Part shown: positions 17,044 to 24,860 of the stretch, piece by piece
Position numbering within the stretch: the stretch's first letter is position 1
How the letters are laid out: each line of letters opens with the position of its first letter
Source of the DNA: Arthrobacter globiformis
GTDB taxonomy: Bacteria > Actinomycetota > Actinomycetes > Actinomycetales > Micrococcaceae
NCBI RefSeq assembly: GCF_030817195.1
Contig: NZ_JAUSYZ010000001.1
Span: 5,022,001 to 5,086,000, forward strand
DNA: 64,000 bases
Reading direction: 5' to 3'
The notes under the pieces: generated by a model
Told to the model about the DNA's origin: nothing
Database searches by the model: none
What the model saw: only the letters and a program-made list of their open reading frames with translations
Translations under genes and position numbers: made by a program

Positions 17044-17435
17044 GCGGTGATGAACGGCCTGTCCGTGGGCACGATCTGCTTGCCCAGCGGCATCAGCGAA
17101 ACCGGGATCAGCTTCAGGTTGGCGATGGCCAGCGGGATGCCGATGATGGTCAGCGCCATGGCGACGGCCGTGACGACGTGCCCAATCGCGATCCAGATGC
17201 CGGCCACCAGCAGCCAGATCACGTTGCCGAGCAGCGAAAACACACCGTTGCCGCCCGGCTTATCCACCACCATCCGCCCGAAGGGCCACAGGGTGTAGGA
17301 CGCAATCCGGAAGGAGGCGATACCCCACGGGATGGTCACGATGAGCAGGCAGCAGATAACGCCGGCGGCGAAGTAACCAAGCGCCAGCCAGAAACCGCCG
17401 AAAACCAGCCAGATGATGTTCAGGAGTGTCTTCAT
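17034..17435 (-). CDS. yccF: YccF family inner membrane protein
   Basis: 133 residues containing two copies of the YccF domain, each with paired hydrophobic helices and the motif IPWGIASFRIASYTLWPFG or IIGIPLAIANLKLIPVSLMPLG. The length and the duplicated Pro-Phe-Gly/Pro-Leu-Gly ends match the family. Its function is not established; YccF proteins are small integral membrane proteins. It is convergent with the DUF4031-HD gene. Confidence 0.85.
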   Translation of the reverse strand: MKTLLNIIWLVFGGFWLALGYFAAGVICCLLIVTIPWGIASFRIASYTLWPFGRMVVDKPGGNGVFSLLGNVIWLLVAGIWIAIGHVVTAVAMALTIIGIPLAIANLKLIPVSLMPLGKQIVPTDRPFITAYR

Positions 17436-17494
17436 CCGTCCATTCTGCCGGTCGGGGAGCCTGAAGTGCCTCGGGATCTGCCCTGATTTAACCC

Positions 17495-18700
17495 TTAACC
17501 TTCAGCGGGCGGACCTTCGGCTCTGGCAACATCAGCCCCTTGGCTCAGGCGCGGGACCCCGGCAGCCGCGACCAGCAGCGCCAGGAGCCCAAGGCCCAGC
17601 GGGAGCGAAGCGGCGGTGGCCACGGCACCCACCAGGAGCGGGCCGCCGGCGTCACCGAGTTCGCGTCCCAGCTCGGCCGACCCCATGGTCCGTCCCATCC
17701 TGTCCTTCGGCGTGCTGTCCGCCAGATGCGCAAAGCCCAGCGGCGTGGCCGCGCCGACGCCGGCGCCAATGACCGCCGCGGCGATAAAGATGGTGGCCGG
17801 CCCCGGGGCGACGGCCACGAGGGCGACCCCCGCGGCGGTGAGCAGCAGGCCCGTGCGCATCCCGCCGGCGTCGCCGATGCGGTGCATGTCGCGCATCGCT
17901 CCGATCCGCGGCTGGACCAGCAGGGAGGCGACGGCCAGCACGCTGACGGCGGCGGTGCCTGCCGCCGGGTCCAGGCCGTGTTGCACGGCCAGGGCCGGAA
18001 GGAACCCGATGGCCGCCCCCATGGCCGCCATCGATGCTGCCAGCACCAGGGTGGGCACCAGGAACCGGCGCTCGGCAACCTGCCGGGCCAGGTCCAGGAC
18101 GGTGTACCGCTGGCGCGGCAGCGGCGGCAGGTGCGGCACGGCCAAAAGGACCCAGACGGCGGTGGCCGCGGCAAGTACTGAAAGAGCACCGAACAGCAGC
18201 GCAAAACCACCGGCGGCTATCAGTGCGGCACCGAGCAGAGGGCCGATCACATACCCGAGGCTCTTCCAGGATCCGTACCTGCCGAAGAAGGTTCCGGCAT
18301 TCTTCCCTGCCGACAGCCGGGCCACCATCGCCGACGACGCCGGGGAGAACGCCGAGGCGGCGGCGCCCTGGCCCAGCCGGGCCAGGCCAAGCAGCAGCGG
18401 ATCGGCCGCCCACAGCCCGATCAGGGACAGGACGGCAAAGCCGATGAGCCCGCCGACGATGACCGGTTTGGCGCCGATCCGGTCGCTCAACGCGCCAAAG
18501 ACGGGCTTGAGGAACACCTCGGAAATGTCGTAGACAGCCAGCAGGATGCCCAGGTTCAGCAGGGTGAGGCCGATGTTGCCGCTCTGGGCGCCCATGCCGG
18601 CGGCGATGCTGTGCGCGCCGAACGCGGTCACGAATCCGGCAGCGTAGAGGGGCGCCGCGGGTGTCCGGGCGCGCATCGCCTGAGTCACGGGACTGTGCAT
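17495..18700 (-). CDS. MFS transporter
   Basis: 401 residues with about 12 hydrophobic helices. The conserved loop between helices 2 and 3 reads GALSDRIGAKPVIVGG, the major facilitator motif A, and a helix-5-like glycine-rich segment follows (YVIGPLLGAALIAAGG). The pattern is that of drug or metabolite efflux permeases of the DHA1 type. Substrate not predictable. It lies 46 bases downstream of trpF on the same strand and may share its transcript. Confidence 0.85.
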   Translation of the reverse strand: MHSPVTQAMRARTPAAPLYAAGFVTAFGAHSIAAGMGAQSGNIGLTLLNLGILLAVYDISEVFLKPVFGALSDRIGAKPVIVGGLIGFAVLSLIGLWAADPLLLGLARLGQGAAASAFSPASSAMVARLSAGKNAGTFFGRYGSWKSLGYVIGPLLGAALIAAGGFALLFGALSVLAAATAVWVLLAVPHLPPLPRQRYTVLDLARQVAERRFLVPTLVLAASMAAMGAAIGFLPALAVQHGLDPAAGTAAVSVLAVASLLVQPRIGAMRDMHRIGDAGGMRTGLLLTAAGVALVAVAPGPATIFIAAAVIGAGVGAATPLGFAHLADSTPKDRMGRTMGSAELGRELGDAGGPLLVGAVATAASLPLGLGLLALLVAAAGVPRLSQGADVARAEGPPAEG

Positions 18701-18746
18701 GTTGGGGTCATGGGGCTGTGCAGTTGGGTCACGGGCAGCTTGGCGG

Positions 18747-19343
18747 TCAGCCTTTGGCTGCCGTCACGAACGCCCTGATCTTTGCCAGGTCCTTCACTCC
18801 CCTGCTTTGTTCGACGCCGGAGGAGACATCCACACCCCACGCCCCCGCGTCGCGCGCGGCCTGGGACACGTTGGCGGGATCAAGGCCGCCGGCCAGGAGC
18901 CACTGCCGTCCCTCCAGGCCCTTGGCGCGAACGGAGCCGTAGTCCCAGGCCTCGCCGGAACCGGGCACCGCGGCGTCGATGAGCAGCAGTTCCTCGCCCC
19001 AGTCGGCAAACGCGTCCGATGCGGCGCCCATGGTGACGGCGCGGATGACTTTCATGCCGGCGTCGTGCGCTGTTTTTACGTCGTCCGGGGTGCGCTCACC
19101 GTGGAGCTGGATCCAGCTCAGCCCGGCGGCGCGGGCGATGGCCACGGCGTCCACGGCCGGTTCGGTACGGAAAACGCCGACGGCGGCCACACCGTCGGGC
19201 ACGGCCTTCACGAGCTGCGTGACCTGCGCTGGTGACACCACCCGGGGGCTGGCTGTCAGGACAAAGCCGACCGCGTCCGCTCCGGCCTCCACGGCTTCCC
19301 GGACTGATTCGGGCGTGCTCAGGCCGCAGACTTTGACGAACAT
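18747..19343 (-). CDS. trpF: Phosphoribosylanthranilate isomerase
   Basis: Third step of tryptophan synthesis from anthranilate: Amadori isomerisation of phosphoribosylanthranilate to CdRP. The 198-residue TIM barrel shows the catalytic Cys in KVCGLS (residue 6), GFV and SPR early strands, LHG after strand 4, LLIDAAVPG and the C-terminal phosphate site LLAGGLDPANV with DVSSGVE. The ATG at 19343 follows an AAGGAG site. It stands apart from other trp genes. Many actinobacteria use the bifunctional PriA instead, so a dedicated trpF here is notable. Confidence 0.93.
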   Translation of the reverse strand: MFVKVCGLSTPESVREAVEAGADAVGFVLTASPRVVSPAQVTQLVKAVPDGVAAVGVFRTEPAVDAVAIARAAGLSWIQLHGERTPDDVKTAHDAGMKVIRAVTMGAASDAFADWGEELLLIDAAVPGSGEAWDYGSVRAKGLEGRQWLLAGGLDPANVSQAARDAGAWGVDVSSGVEQSRGVKDLAKIRAFVTAAKG

Positions 19344-19437
19344 TTACCGGCTCCTTGTAGTTGTACGCGTCGCCCACGACCCGCAGCGATCCGTCGCCGA
19401 CTTTACGCGGGGAAGGAGGGCGCGGGCAACGCCCGGA

Positions 19438-19443
19438 TAGGCT
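19438..19443 (+). promoter_or_regulatory. -10 box TAGGCT, leaderless spacing
   Basis: TAGGCT is six bases from the ATG at 19450; no ribosome site lies between. Confidence 0.5.
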
Positions 19444-19449
19444 GGGCTG

Positions 19450-20079
19450 ATGCAGATCATCCGCTTCGCCGACCTCAAACCCCAGCCCTGGCGCAACGGC
19501 GGCGGGGTCACCCGCGAACTGGCCAGCCATCGCGGCCCGGCTTCATCTGCAGACGGGGCATGGGACTGGCGGGTCAGCATCGCCGACGTCACCGGTGCCG
19601 GGGAGTACTCCGCTTTTCCGGGGATGGAACGGGTGCTGACGGTCGTCGAGGGCGAACTGCTGCTGCTGGCCGTGGACGGGACCGAGCACCCGCTCGAAAA
19701 GTACCGGCCCTTCCGCTTCCCCGGCGGCGCGGCTTCCTCCTCCGCCCTGCCCACCGGGGACGTCCGCAACCTCAACGTCATCACCCGCGACGGGGCCTTC
19801 AAGGCGTACACCTCGATCGTTGAGCTGTCCAAGAAGCGCGCCCATCCGGTGTTTGAGGGCCAGCTGGGCATCCTGCTGCAGGGACAGGCCGCGGTCAGCC
19901 CGGGGAATGCAGGCAGCCCCGGAGGCGCCGGGGCGGACGCTGAGTCCGCCAGCGGCGGGCAGGACGCACCTGTTTCACTCGGCCGCTACGACGCCGTGGT
20001 GGGTTCGGACAGCCACCCGCCGGAAATCCTGGGCCGCGGGTTCCTGGCCGTGGTGTCCATCGATCCGGTGACCGACTAA
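19450..20079 (+). CDS. HutD/Ves family protein
   Basis: 209-residue cytoplasmic double-cupin. The family signature PWRNGGGVTRELA is near the N terminus and is followed by WRVSIADVTGAGEYSAFPGMERVLTVVEGELLLL, as in HutD and E. coli Ves. Known members sit in histidine-utilisation operons or respond to cold, and their reaction is not settled. There are no hut genes here. A Gly/Ala-rich insertion (about 155-175) lies before the last strand. Leaderless promoter upstream. Confidence 0.85.
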   Translation: MQIIRFADLKPQPWRNGGGVTRELASHRGPASSADGAWDWRVSIADVTGAGEYSAFPGMERVLTVVEGELLLLAVDGTEHPLEKYRPFRFPGGAASSSALPTGDVRNLNVITRDGAFKAYTSIVELSKKRAHPVFEGQLGILLQGQAAVSPGNAGSPGGAGADAESASGGQDAPVSLGRYDAVVGSDSHPPEILGRGFLAVVSIDPVTD

Positions 20080-20109
20080 GCAGCTCTGGTCCCAGCGAGT
20101 GCCGGAACC

Positions 20110-20115
20110 TAGACT
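20110..20115 (+). promoter_or_regulatory. -10 box TAGACT, leaderless spacing
   Basis: TAGACT is seven bases from the ATG at 20123. This spacing argues for that start over the in-frame GTG at 20099, which lies upstream of the box. Confidence 0.6.
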
Positions 20116-20122
20116 CGGTGCC

Positions 20123-20653
20123 ATGACCAAGTCAAAATTCAGTGACCTCCTGCTGCTCCAGATCGGCAACGAATTCGCGGCCTCACAGCAGTACATTGCC
20201 GTGGCGGTCTGGTTCGCCAACCAGGACCTGCCACAGTTGGCCAAGTACTTCTACCGGCAGTCGGTGGAGGAACGCAACCACGCCATGATGATGGTCCAGT
20301 ACATGGTGGACCGCGGCGTTTCGGTTCCCATTCCTGGTGTTCCCTCTGTCCGAAACGACTTCGCCTCGGTCACGGACCCGCTGGCACTCGCGCTCAAGCA
20401 GGAGAAGGAAGTCACCCGCAGCATCGAAAGCCTGTTCCGCGCGGCCAGGGCCGAGGACGACGCGCTCGGCGAACAGTTTATGCTCTGGTTCCTCAAGGAG
20501 CAGGTGGAGGAGGTCGCCTCGATGACCACCCTCCTGAACATCGCCGAGCGGGCGGAGAACAGCTTCGACATCGAGAACTTCGTTGCCCGGGAAACCATCG
20601 GCAACGGCGGCCGCGATTCCGGCGCACCGGAAGCGGCCGGCGGCTCCCTCTGA
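20123..20653 (+). CDS. Ferritin-like iron storage protein
   Basis: 176 residues forming a four-helix ferritin. The ferroxidase ligands can be followed: Glu in IGNEFAASQQYIAVAVWF, the EERNHA motif of helix B, and Glu/Gln in WFLKEQVEEVASM of helix C. The C terminus (about 150-176) is Gly/Ala-rich and disordered. It stores iron as ferric mineral in the cytosol and limits Fenton chemistry. No heme-binding Met is obvious, so a non-heme ferritin is more likely than bacterioferritin. Confidence 0.88.
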   Translation: MTKSKFSDLLLLQIGNEFAASQQYIAVAVWFANQDLPQLAKYFYRQSVEERNHAMMMVQYMVDRGVSVPIPGVPSVRNDFASVTDPLALALKQEKEVTRSIESLFRAARAEDDALGEQFMLWFLKEQVEEVASMTTLLNIAERAENSFDIENFVARETIGNGGRDSGAPEAAGGSL

Positions 20654-20744
20654 CCTGGCTGCCCTTTAACCCGGGCGCCCGCTGGTGGTGAGATTTGCCA
20701 CCAACGGTGGCCGCCGCCGTCGGGCGTTGCTATGGTAATTGCCA

Positions 20745-20763
20745 AGGTCCCTTTCCCGGACCT
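20745..20763 (+). other. Hairpin directly before the guanidine-III riboswitch
   Basis: AGGTCC-N7-GGACCT is a perfect 6-bp stem ending at the base before the riboswitch. A possible -10 (TATGGT, 20731-20736) lies upstream, so the hairpin would be at the mRNA 5' end. Confidence 0.4.
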
Positions 20764-20804
20764 CCGGACGACGGTTCAGTACCCGGTGCGCGACAAGACT
20801 GGCC
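20764..20804 (+). ncRNA. Guanidine-III riboswitch (ykkC-III)
   Basis: The 41 bases carry the class consensus blocks in order and at class spacing: CCGGACGA, GUACCCGGU and GACAAGAC. The first CCGG pairs with the CCGG of the middle block (P1), and UCAGU pairs with ACUGG at the 3' end (P2), which together form the H-type pseudoknot. The AAAGGA ribosome site (20805-20810) abuts the 3' end, so control is probably at translation initiation. It precedes two SMR genes of the guanidinium exporter subtype, the usual partner of this class. Identification is from remembered consensus, not a covariance search. Confidence 0.88.
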
Positions 20805-20816
20805 AAAGGATCTGTC

Positions 20817-21140
20817 ATGTCGTGGTTCATCCTCATTCTTTCCGGCGCCCTCGAGGCGGTATGGGCGGCAGCGCTGCACCGGGCGTCCCAGTCTTCGGGC
20901 CGGCGCCGTGCCGCAGCCGGGGCCATCTTCCTCGTCGCGGTGCTGGCCAGCACCGCAGGCCTCGGCATCGCGATGCAGTCCATTCCCACCGGTACCGCCT
21001 ACGCGGTGTGGGTCGGCGTGGGCGTCGTGCTGACGTCCGCCTACGCGATCGTGGCCAGAGTTGAACGGCCGACGGCGGCGCGGCTCCTGCTGCTCGCCGG
21101 TATCGCCGCATGCGTGGTTGGCCTGAAGGCGGTGGCCTGA
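20817..21140 (+). CDS. SMR guanidinium exporter subunit 1
   Basis: 107 residues, four transmembrane helices. Helix 1 holds the essential membrane-embedded glutamate in SGALEAVWAAAL; the E-x-V-W-A context is that of SugE/Gdx guanidinium exporters rather than Qac-type drug pumps. Later motifs IPTGTAYAVWVGVG and GLK also fit. ATG 20817 is chosen for the AAAGGA site six bases upstream. Probably forms an antiparallel heterodimer with the next gene product, exchanging guanidinium for protons. Confidence 0.88.
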   Translation: MSWFILILSGALEAVWAAALHRASQSSGRRRAAAGAIFLVAVLASTAGLGIAMQSIPTGTAYAVWVGVGVVLTSAYAIVARVERPTAARLLLLAGIAACVVGLKAVA

Positions 21141-21511
21141 TGCTCGCGAAGCCTGCCACTGCCTGGATCATCCTGCTCGCCTCCGCCGTCCTGGAAGCCG
21201 TCTGGGCCACGGCCCTGGGCCTGTCCGACGGCCTGACCCGGCCACTGCCTACCGTTGTTTTCGTGGTGACGGCCGCACTCAGCATGCAGGGCCTGGGCAT
21301 GGCGGTGAAGCACATCCCGCTCGGCACCGCCTACGCCGTCTGGGTGGGGATTGGCGCGGCACTGACGGTCGGCTGGGCCATGGCCACCGGCGTCGAGCCC
21401 TTCAGCCTCCTCAAGGTGCTGTTCATCGCGGGGATTGTGGGATGCGCGGCCGGGCTGAAGATGCTGCCGGCGGCCCCTGCCCGTCGGCGCGGGGCTGATC
21501 CGGCTCCCTAG
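21140..21511 (+). CDS. SMR guanidinium exporter subunit 2
   Basis: 123 residues with four helices. Helix 1 contains ASAVLEAVWATALG with the conserved Glu, and helix 3 IPLGTAYAVWVGIGAAL. A short charged C-terminal tail follows the last helix. The start overlaps the previous stop as TGATG, so translation is coupled and stoichiometry fixed. Paired SMR genes usually encode asymmetric heterodimers with fixed opposite topologies. Controlled with its partner by the riboswitch. Confidence 0.88.
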   Translation: MLAKPATAWIILLASAVLEAVWATALGLSDGLTRPLPTVVFVVTAALSMQGLGMAVKHIPLGTAYAVWVGIGAALTVGWAMATGVEPFSLLKVLFIAGIVGCAAGLKMLPAAPARRRGADPAP

Positions 21512-21524
21512 ACTGTCTCATCCC

Positions 21525-21530
21525 TAGACT
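21525..21530 (+). promoter_or_regulatory. -10 box TAGACT, leaderless spacing, duplicated
   Basis: TAGACT is six bases from the ATG at 21537. A second copy (21509-21514) sits 16 bases upstream within a 10-bp direct repeat, CCCTAGACTG. Confidence 0.6.
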
Positions 21531-21536
21531 GGGCTC

Positions 21537-22187
21537 ATGGACACGCTCATTCACTCACTTCGGGACATCACCATCCGCCGGATCTCGGTCAGCGAGATGG
21601 ACAACAACGTGTATCTGCTGACGGCCAAAGAGTCCGGTGCGCAGCTGCTGATTGACGCCGCGGACGACCTGCCGGCGATCCAGGGCCTGCTGGCGGACGC
21701 CACGGCGGACACGTCCGGCGAGCCGAAGCTGGCACTCATCGCCACCACGCACCAGCACTGGGACCACGTGCGCGCCCTGCCGGGCCTCGTCGAAGCCACC
21801 GGAGCCAAGACCGCTGCCGGCACCGACGACGCCCCGGAGCTGCCCGTGACGGTGGACGTGCTGCTGGATCACGGCGACGTGGGGAACTTCGACGGTTTCG
21901 ACGTCACGGCCGTCCACTTGCGCGGCCACACCCCCGGTTCGGTGGCGCTGGTCTACCGGGACCCGGGGGGACCTGCCCACATCTTCTCCGGTGACTCGCT
22001 GTTCCCCGGCGGTGTGGGCAACACCCAGAAGGACCCTGAACGGTTCAACCAGCTGCTGAAGGACGTCACCGATCGGATCTTCGACGTCTACCCGGACGAC
22101 ACTGTGGTGCATCCGGGCCACGGCAAGCCCACGACGCTCGGCGCAGAGCGCCCGCATCTTGAGGAGTGGCGCGCCCGCGGCTGGTAG
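21537..22187 (+). CDS. MBL-fold metallo-hydrolase (glyoxalase II-like)
   Basis: 216-residue cytoplasmic hydrolase with the metal-binding motif THQHWDH (about 71-77), then GHTPGSVAL, FSGDSLFPGG with the bridging Asp, and a final histidine in VVHPGHGKPT. The layout is that of glyoxalase-II-like or persulfide dioxygenase-like enzymes; the long substrate-binding C-terminal helices of true glyoxalase II are missing. The substrate is unknown. Its 3' side is closed by a 50-bp palindrome shared with the convergent helicase gene. Confidence 0.82.
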   Translation: MDTLIHSLRDITIRRISVSEMDNNVYLLTAKESGAQLLIDAADDLPAIQGLLADATADTSGEPKLALIATTHQHWDHVRALPGLVEATGAKTAAGTDDAPELPVTVDVLLDHGDVGNFDGFDVTAVHLRGHTPGSVALVYRDPGGPAHIFSGDSLFPGGVGNTQKDPERFNQLLKDVTDRIFDVYPDDTVVHPGHGKPTTLGAERPHLEEWRARGW

Positions 22188-22224
22188 TCCCCACCGGCCC
22201 CGCTGCGATTCGTGCTTTGCGCTA

Positions 22225-22274
22225 CGCAAAATGCCGCACGCTACGGGAATTCCCGTAGCGCACGGCATTTTGCG
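22225..22274. terminator. 50-bp near-perfect palindrome, bidirectional terminator candidate
   Basis: Two 25-base arms meet at GGGAATTCCC and pair at all but three internal positions (CAC against GCA). Each arm contains CGCAAAATGCCG, so each strand ends in a CGGCATTTTGCG segment. It lies between convergent MBL and helicase genes and could stop both transcripts, although it lacks a classic T-tract. Confidence 0.65.
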
Positions 22275-22287
22275 TGTCGCCAGCTAC

Positions 22288-24154
22288 CTAGCGGCCGCGG
22301 CGCTCGTTGGATGCGGGGGCCGACGCGCGGCGCGGGGCCTTCCGGGCCGGACGGCCGTCACCGGAGCGGCCGCTGCCGCCCGCGGAGGAAGCGCCTGCGT
22401 AGGATCCGCCGGACGTGCCGCCGGTGGTGGAGGACCAGACCGCTGCGTTGCCGCCGGTCTTGCCGGCTGCTGCCCGCTGGCCCGTGGCCGGACGCCCGTT
22501 CCGCTGGCCGCCGGTGCTCGGGCGGCCGGTGCCGCCACGGGGAGCTTCGCTGCGGGTGAAGCGGGAATCGCCCCGGCCCTCTGCCGCACGCCCATCCGAA
22601 CCGCGGCCAGCCGACGAGCGGCCACCAGCTGCCGGGACGTCGTTGCGGTGCGTGCTGGCGGCAGTGCCGCGGCCACGGGCGTTGCGGCGGGCTGCCGCAG
22701 CCGCAGTGGCGCGGTCCTCGTTCTGCTCAGCGACGCGCTCTACAGCATCGCGGGCAGCTGCGCGGCCACCGTAGGCCGCCGCCCGGCGTTCAGCGCGGGG
22801 CAGATCCGTGCGGGGAGCCTCGGCGGAAACCCGCCCGCGGCCGCCGCGCCCGCCCCGGCCGCCGGCCGTGGGTGATGCCTGGCGGCGTGCACGCTTGCGC
22901 TCGGCGTTGGCGCCGGTAGAGGTGCCGCCGCCCTGGTTGGCCTTGGCGGCGAGCAGCGCGGCGCGGGTCCGGGGGTCCACCTTGTCGGCAATCGCGCCCA
23001 CCAGATCGGCAACGATGGGCGAGCTGGCGGTGACCCGATCGAAGCTGACGTCGACGCCCGCAGCCTTCATGAGCTTCCTGACGTCCGTCTGCTGCTCGGG
23101 CAGGGTCAGCGTGACCACGGTGCCGTCGGAGCCGGCACGGGCGGTGCGGCCGGAGCGGTGCAGGTAAGCCTTGTGCTCGGTGGGCGGGTCGACGTGGATG
23201 ACCAGTTCGACGTCGTCGACGTGCACACCGCGGGCGGCGACGTCGGTGGCCACCAGGACGCGGACCTCACCGGAGGAGAACTCGGCGAGGTTGCGGTCAC
23301 GGGCGTTCTGCGACAGGTTGCCGTGCAGGTCGACGGCGGGAATCCCGGCATCGGTCAGGGTCTTGGCCAGCTTGCGGGCGTGGTGCTTGGTCCGCATGAA
23401 CAGCACGCGGCGGCCGGCGCCGGAGGCCAGTTCAACGATCAGCTGCTTCTTGACGGTCTGGTCGTTAACTACCAGCACGTGGTGCTCCATGGTGGTCACC
23501 GCGGCCTGCGGATCGTCCACGGAGTGGGTCAGCGGGTTGGACAGGTAGCGCTGGACGATCTTGTCCACGCCGTTGTCCAGGGTGGCGGAGAACAGGAGGC
23601 GCTGGCCCTGGCTGGGGGTCATGTCCATGAGCTTCTTGACCACGGGCAGGAAGCCGAGGTCGGCCATGTGGTCGGCTTCGTCCAGCACCGTCACCTCGAC
23701 GGCCTCGAGGGTCAGGATGCGCTGGCGGATCAGGTCCTCCAGCCGGCCCGGGCAGGCGATGACAATGTCGACGCCGGCGCGCAGCGCCTTCTCCTGGCGC
23801 GCCTGGGAGATGCCGCCGTAGATCACCGTGGTGTTCAGTCCCATGGCCTTGGCCAGCGGCTCGATCGTGGCGTTGATCTGGGTGGCCAGTTCACGGGTGG
23901 GTGCAAGGACCAGGCCCATGGGGCGGCCGGGCTTGCGGAAGTACGGAGCCTCGCGCTCGGCCAGGCGGGCCACCAGCGGGATGGCGAAGGCGATGGTCTT
24001 GCCGGAGCCGGTGCGGCCGCGGCCCAGGACGTCGCGGCCGGCAAGGGGTGTCGGGGAGGGTCTTCACCTGGATGGGGAACGGGGTTTCGATGCCCTGGGC
24101 GGTGAGGGTGTCGGAGAGTGCCTTGGGCGTGCCGAGGGCAGCAAAAGTAGTCAT
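22288..24154 (-). pseudogene. DEAD-box RNA helicase with +1 frameshift
   Basis: ATP-dependent RNA helicase for ribosome assembly or RNA decay. The N-terminal 36 residues (MTTFAALGTPKALSDTL, Q motif) are in one frame; everything from LAGRDVLGRGRTGSGKT (motif I) onward is in another. One extra base in the GGGG run at 24045-24048 explains the shift; with GGG the protein is intact. Motifs Ia PTRELA, II LDEADHMADLGF, III SAT and VI HRSGRTARAG are normal, and the C-terminal ~190 residues are Arg/Gly/Ala-rich, as in RNA-binding tails. Preserved motifs on both sides favour sequencing error over true decay. Confidence 0.85.
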
Positions 24155-24320
24155 ATGCGTTTATCAGGGTCTTTCAGGCGGTATCCAGCGGATATCGGCC
24201 CCCGACGCCGGTTGGCTCAGGGGGTCGCCGAAGAAAAGTCAGGTGGTCAACCGGGCTGCTGCCAGTGTTCAAACAGCGGCCGCCGGGACCAATAGCGTTC
24301 ATCGACGCAGGATGTGCCTC

Positions 24321-24362
24321 TCACATGAAAAAAGCCCACCAGCGGCGGGCATCACTGCACAT
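24321..24362 (-). CDS. Leader peptide with Arg-Arg-Trp-Trp (helicase leader)
   Basis: A 13-codon frame, MCSDARRWWAFFM then TGA, begins five bases after the predicted transcript start. Codons for the Arg-Arg-Trp-Trp run lie inside the terminator stem and Phe-Phe is encoded by the T-tract, so translation of the peptide must compete with hairpin formation. This is the arrangement of translation-controlled attenuators. Downstream is the DEAD-box helicase start 166 bases away. Function is inference; an in-frame TTG one codon upstream is another possible start. Confidence 0.5.
   Translation of the reverse strand: MCSDARRWWAFFM
24328..24350 (-). terminator. Intrinsic terminator/attenuator in helicase leader
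   Basis: On the minus strand GCCCGC-CGCTG-GTGGGC (one internal mismatch) is followed by TTTTTT. It ends about 40 bases after the predicted start of the helicase mRNA, so it would cut most transcripts short unless relieved. Confidence 0.65.
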
Positions 24363-24373
24363 CAAGTCCCACC

Positions 24374-24379
24374 AGTCTA
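24374..24379 (-). promoter_or_regulatory. -10 box TAGACT of the helicase leader
   Basis: TAGACT on the minus strand with a 6-base spacer predicts a transcript starting at the A at 24367. No clear -35. Confidence 0.5.
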
Positions 24380-24860
24380 CCATCAGCGCCCGTCAGGCCC
24401 GTTCCGGCACCTTTTCGGCCCGTTTCCCGGGCCCTTTTCGGGCCCTTAACGCCTTCGACCGGGGTCGCAGGTGGGGGCAGTTCAACCCTTCGCAGCACCG
24501 CCCCAGGATCGTGATGCAGCTCACCGACGACAGTGGACGACATTTGGGACTGGCATGCTGGACATATGTCGAAGACTATTGCGGCGTTTCGCACCACCTG
24601 CGAATTTCCTGCCGGCGGGCCAGATTCCCAGCTGGACTGCGGGAATGCGCTTTTCCGGCCCGGCGACTCCGCCCGGCGCGGGGGCATCCTGCCTGCCCGC
24701 CGTCAGGAGGCGTGGCCGGCAGGCGCGCACTTGGCGCGTTCCGCCGCTCATAGTCTTAACACCATCCAATTGTTAGTTCCGTCACATCCTGGGCGGACCG
24801 ACGCGGCCGACACGGCGACCTCCCGCACGTGCCGGCACCTGTGACAAGGAAGAAGACTTG

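Larger units (their letters stand above)
24155..24860. other. 706-base region without a convincing protein gene
   Basis: It holds the helicase leader (about 24155-24379: -10 box, short leader ORF, terminator hairpin and ~165 bases of 5' UTR) and, on the other side, the cycA promoter region. The middle (24380-24800) has open frames on both strands, but codon use is mixed and none matches a known family. Confidence 0.6.

Noticed and set aside
24045..24048. Programmed frameshifting in the helicase gene
   Set aside because: GGGG alone is not a known slippery site, no downstream pseudoknot is obvious, and three other genes show the same kind of extra base.
24352..24687. Minus-strand 111-codon frame ending beside the terminator at 24328-24350
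   Set aside because: Low-complexity Pro/Arg content and no family; the terminator is better explained as part of the helicase leader.
24566..24844. Plus-strand frame starting MSKTIAAFRTTCEF
   Set aside because: Codon use degrades toward the 3' end into AT-rich promoter sequence and no family is recognised.
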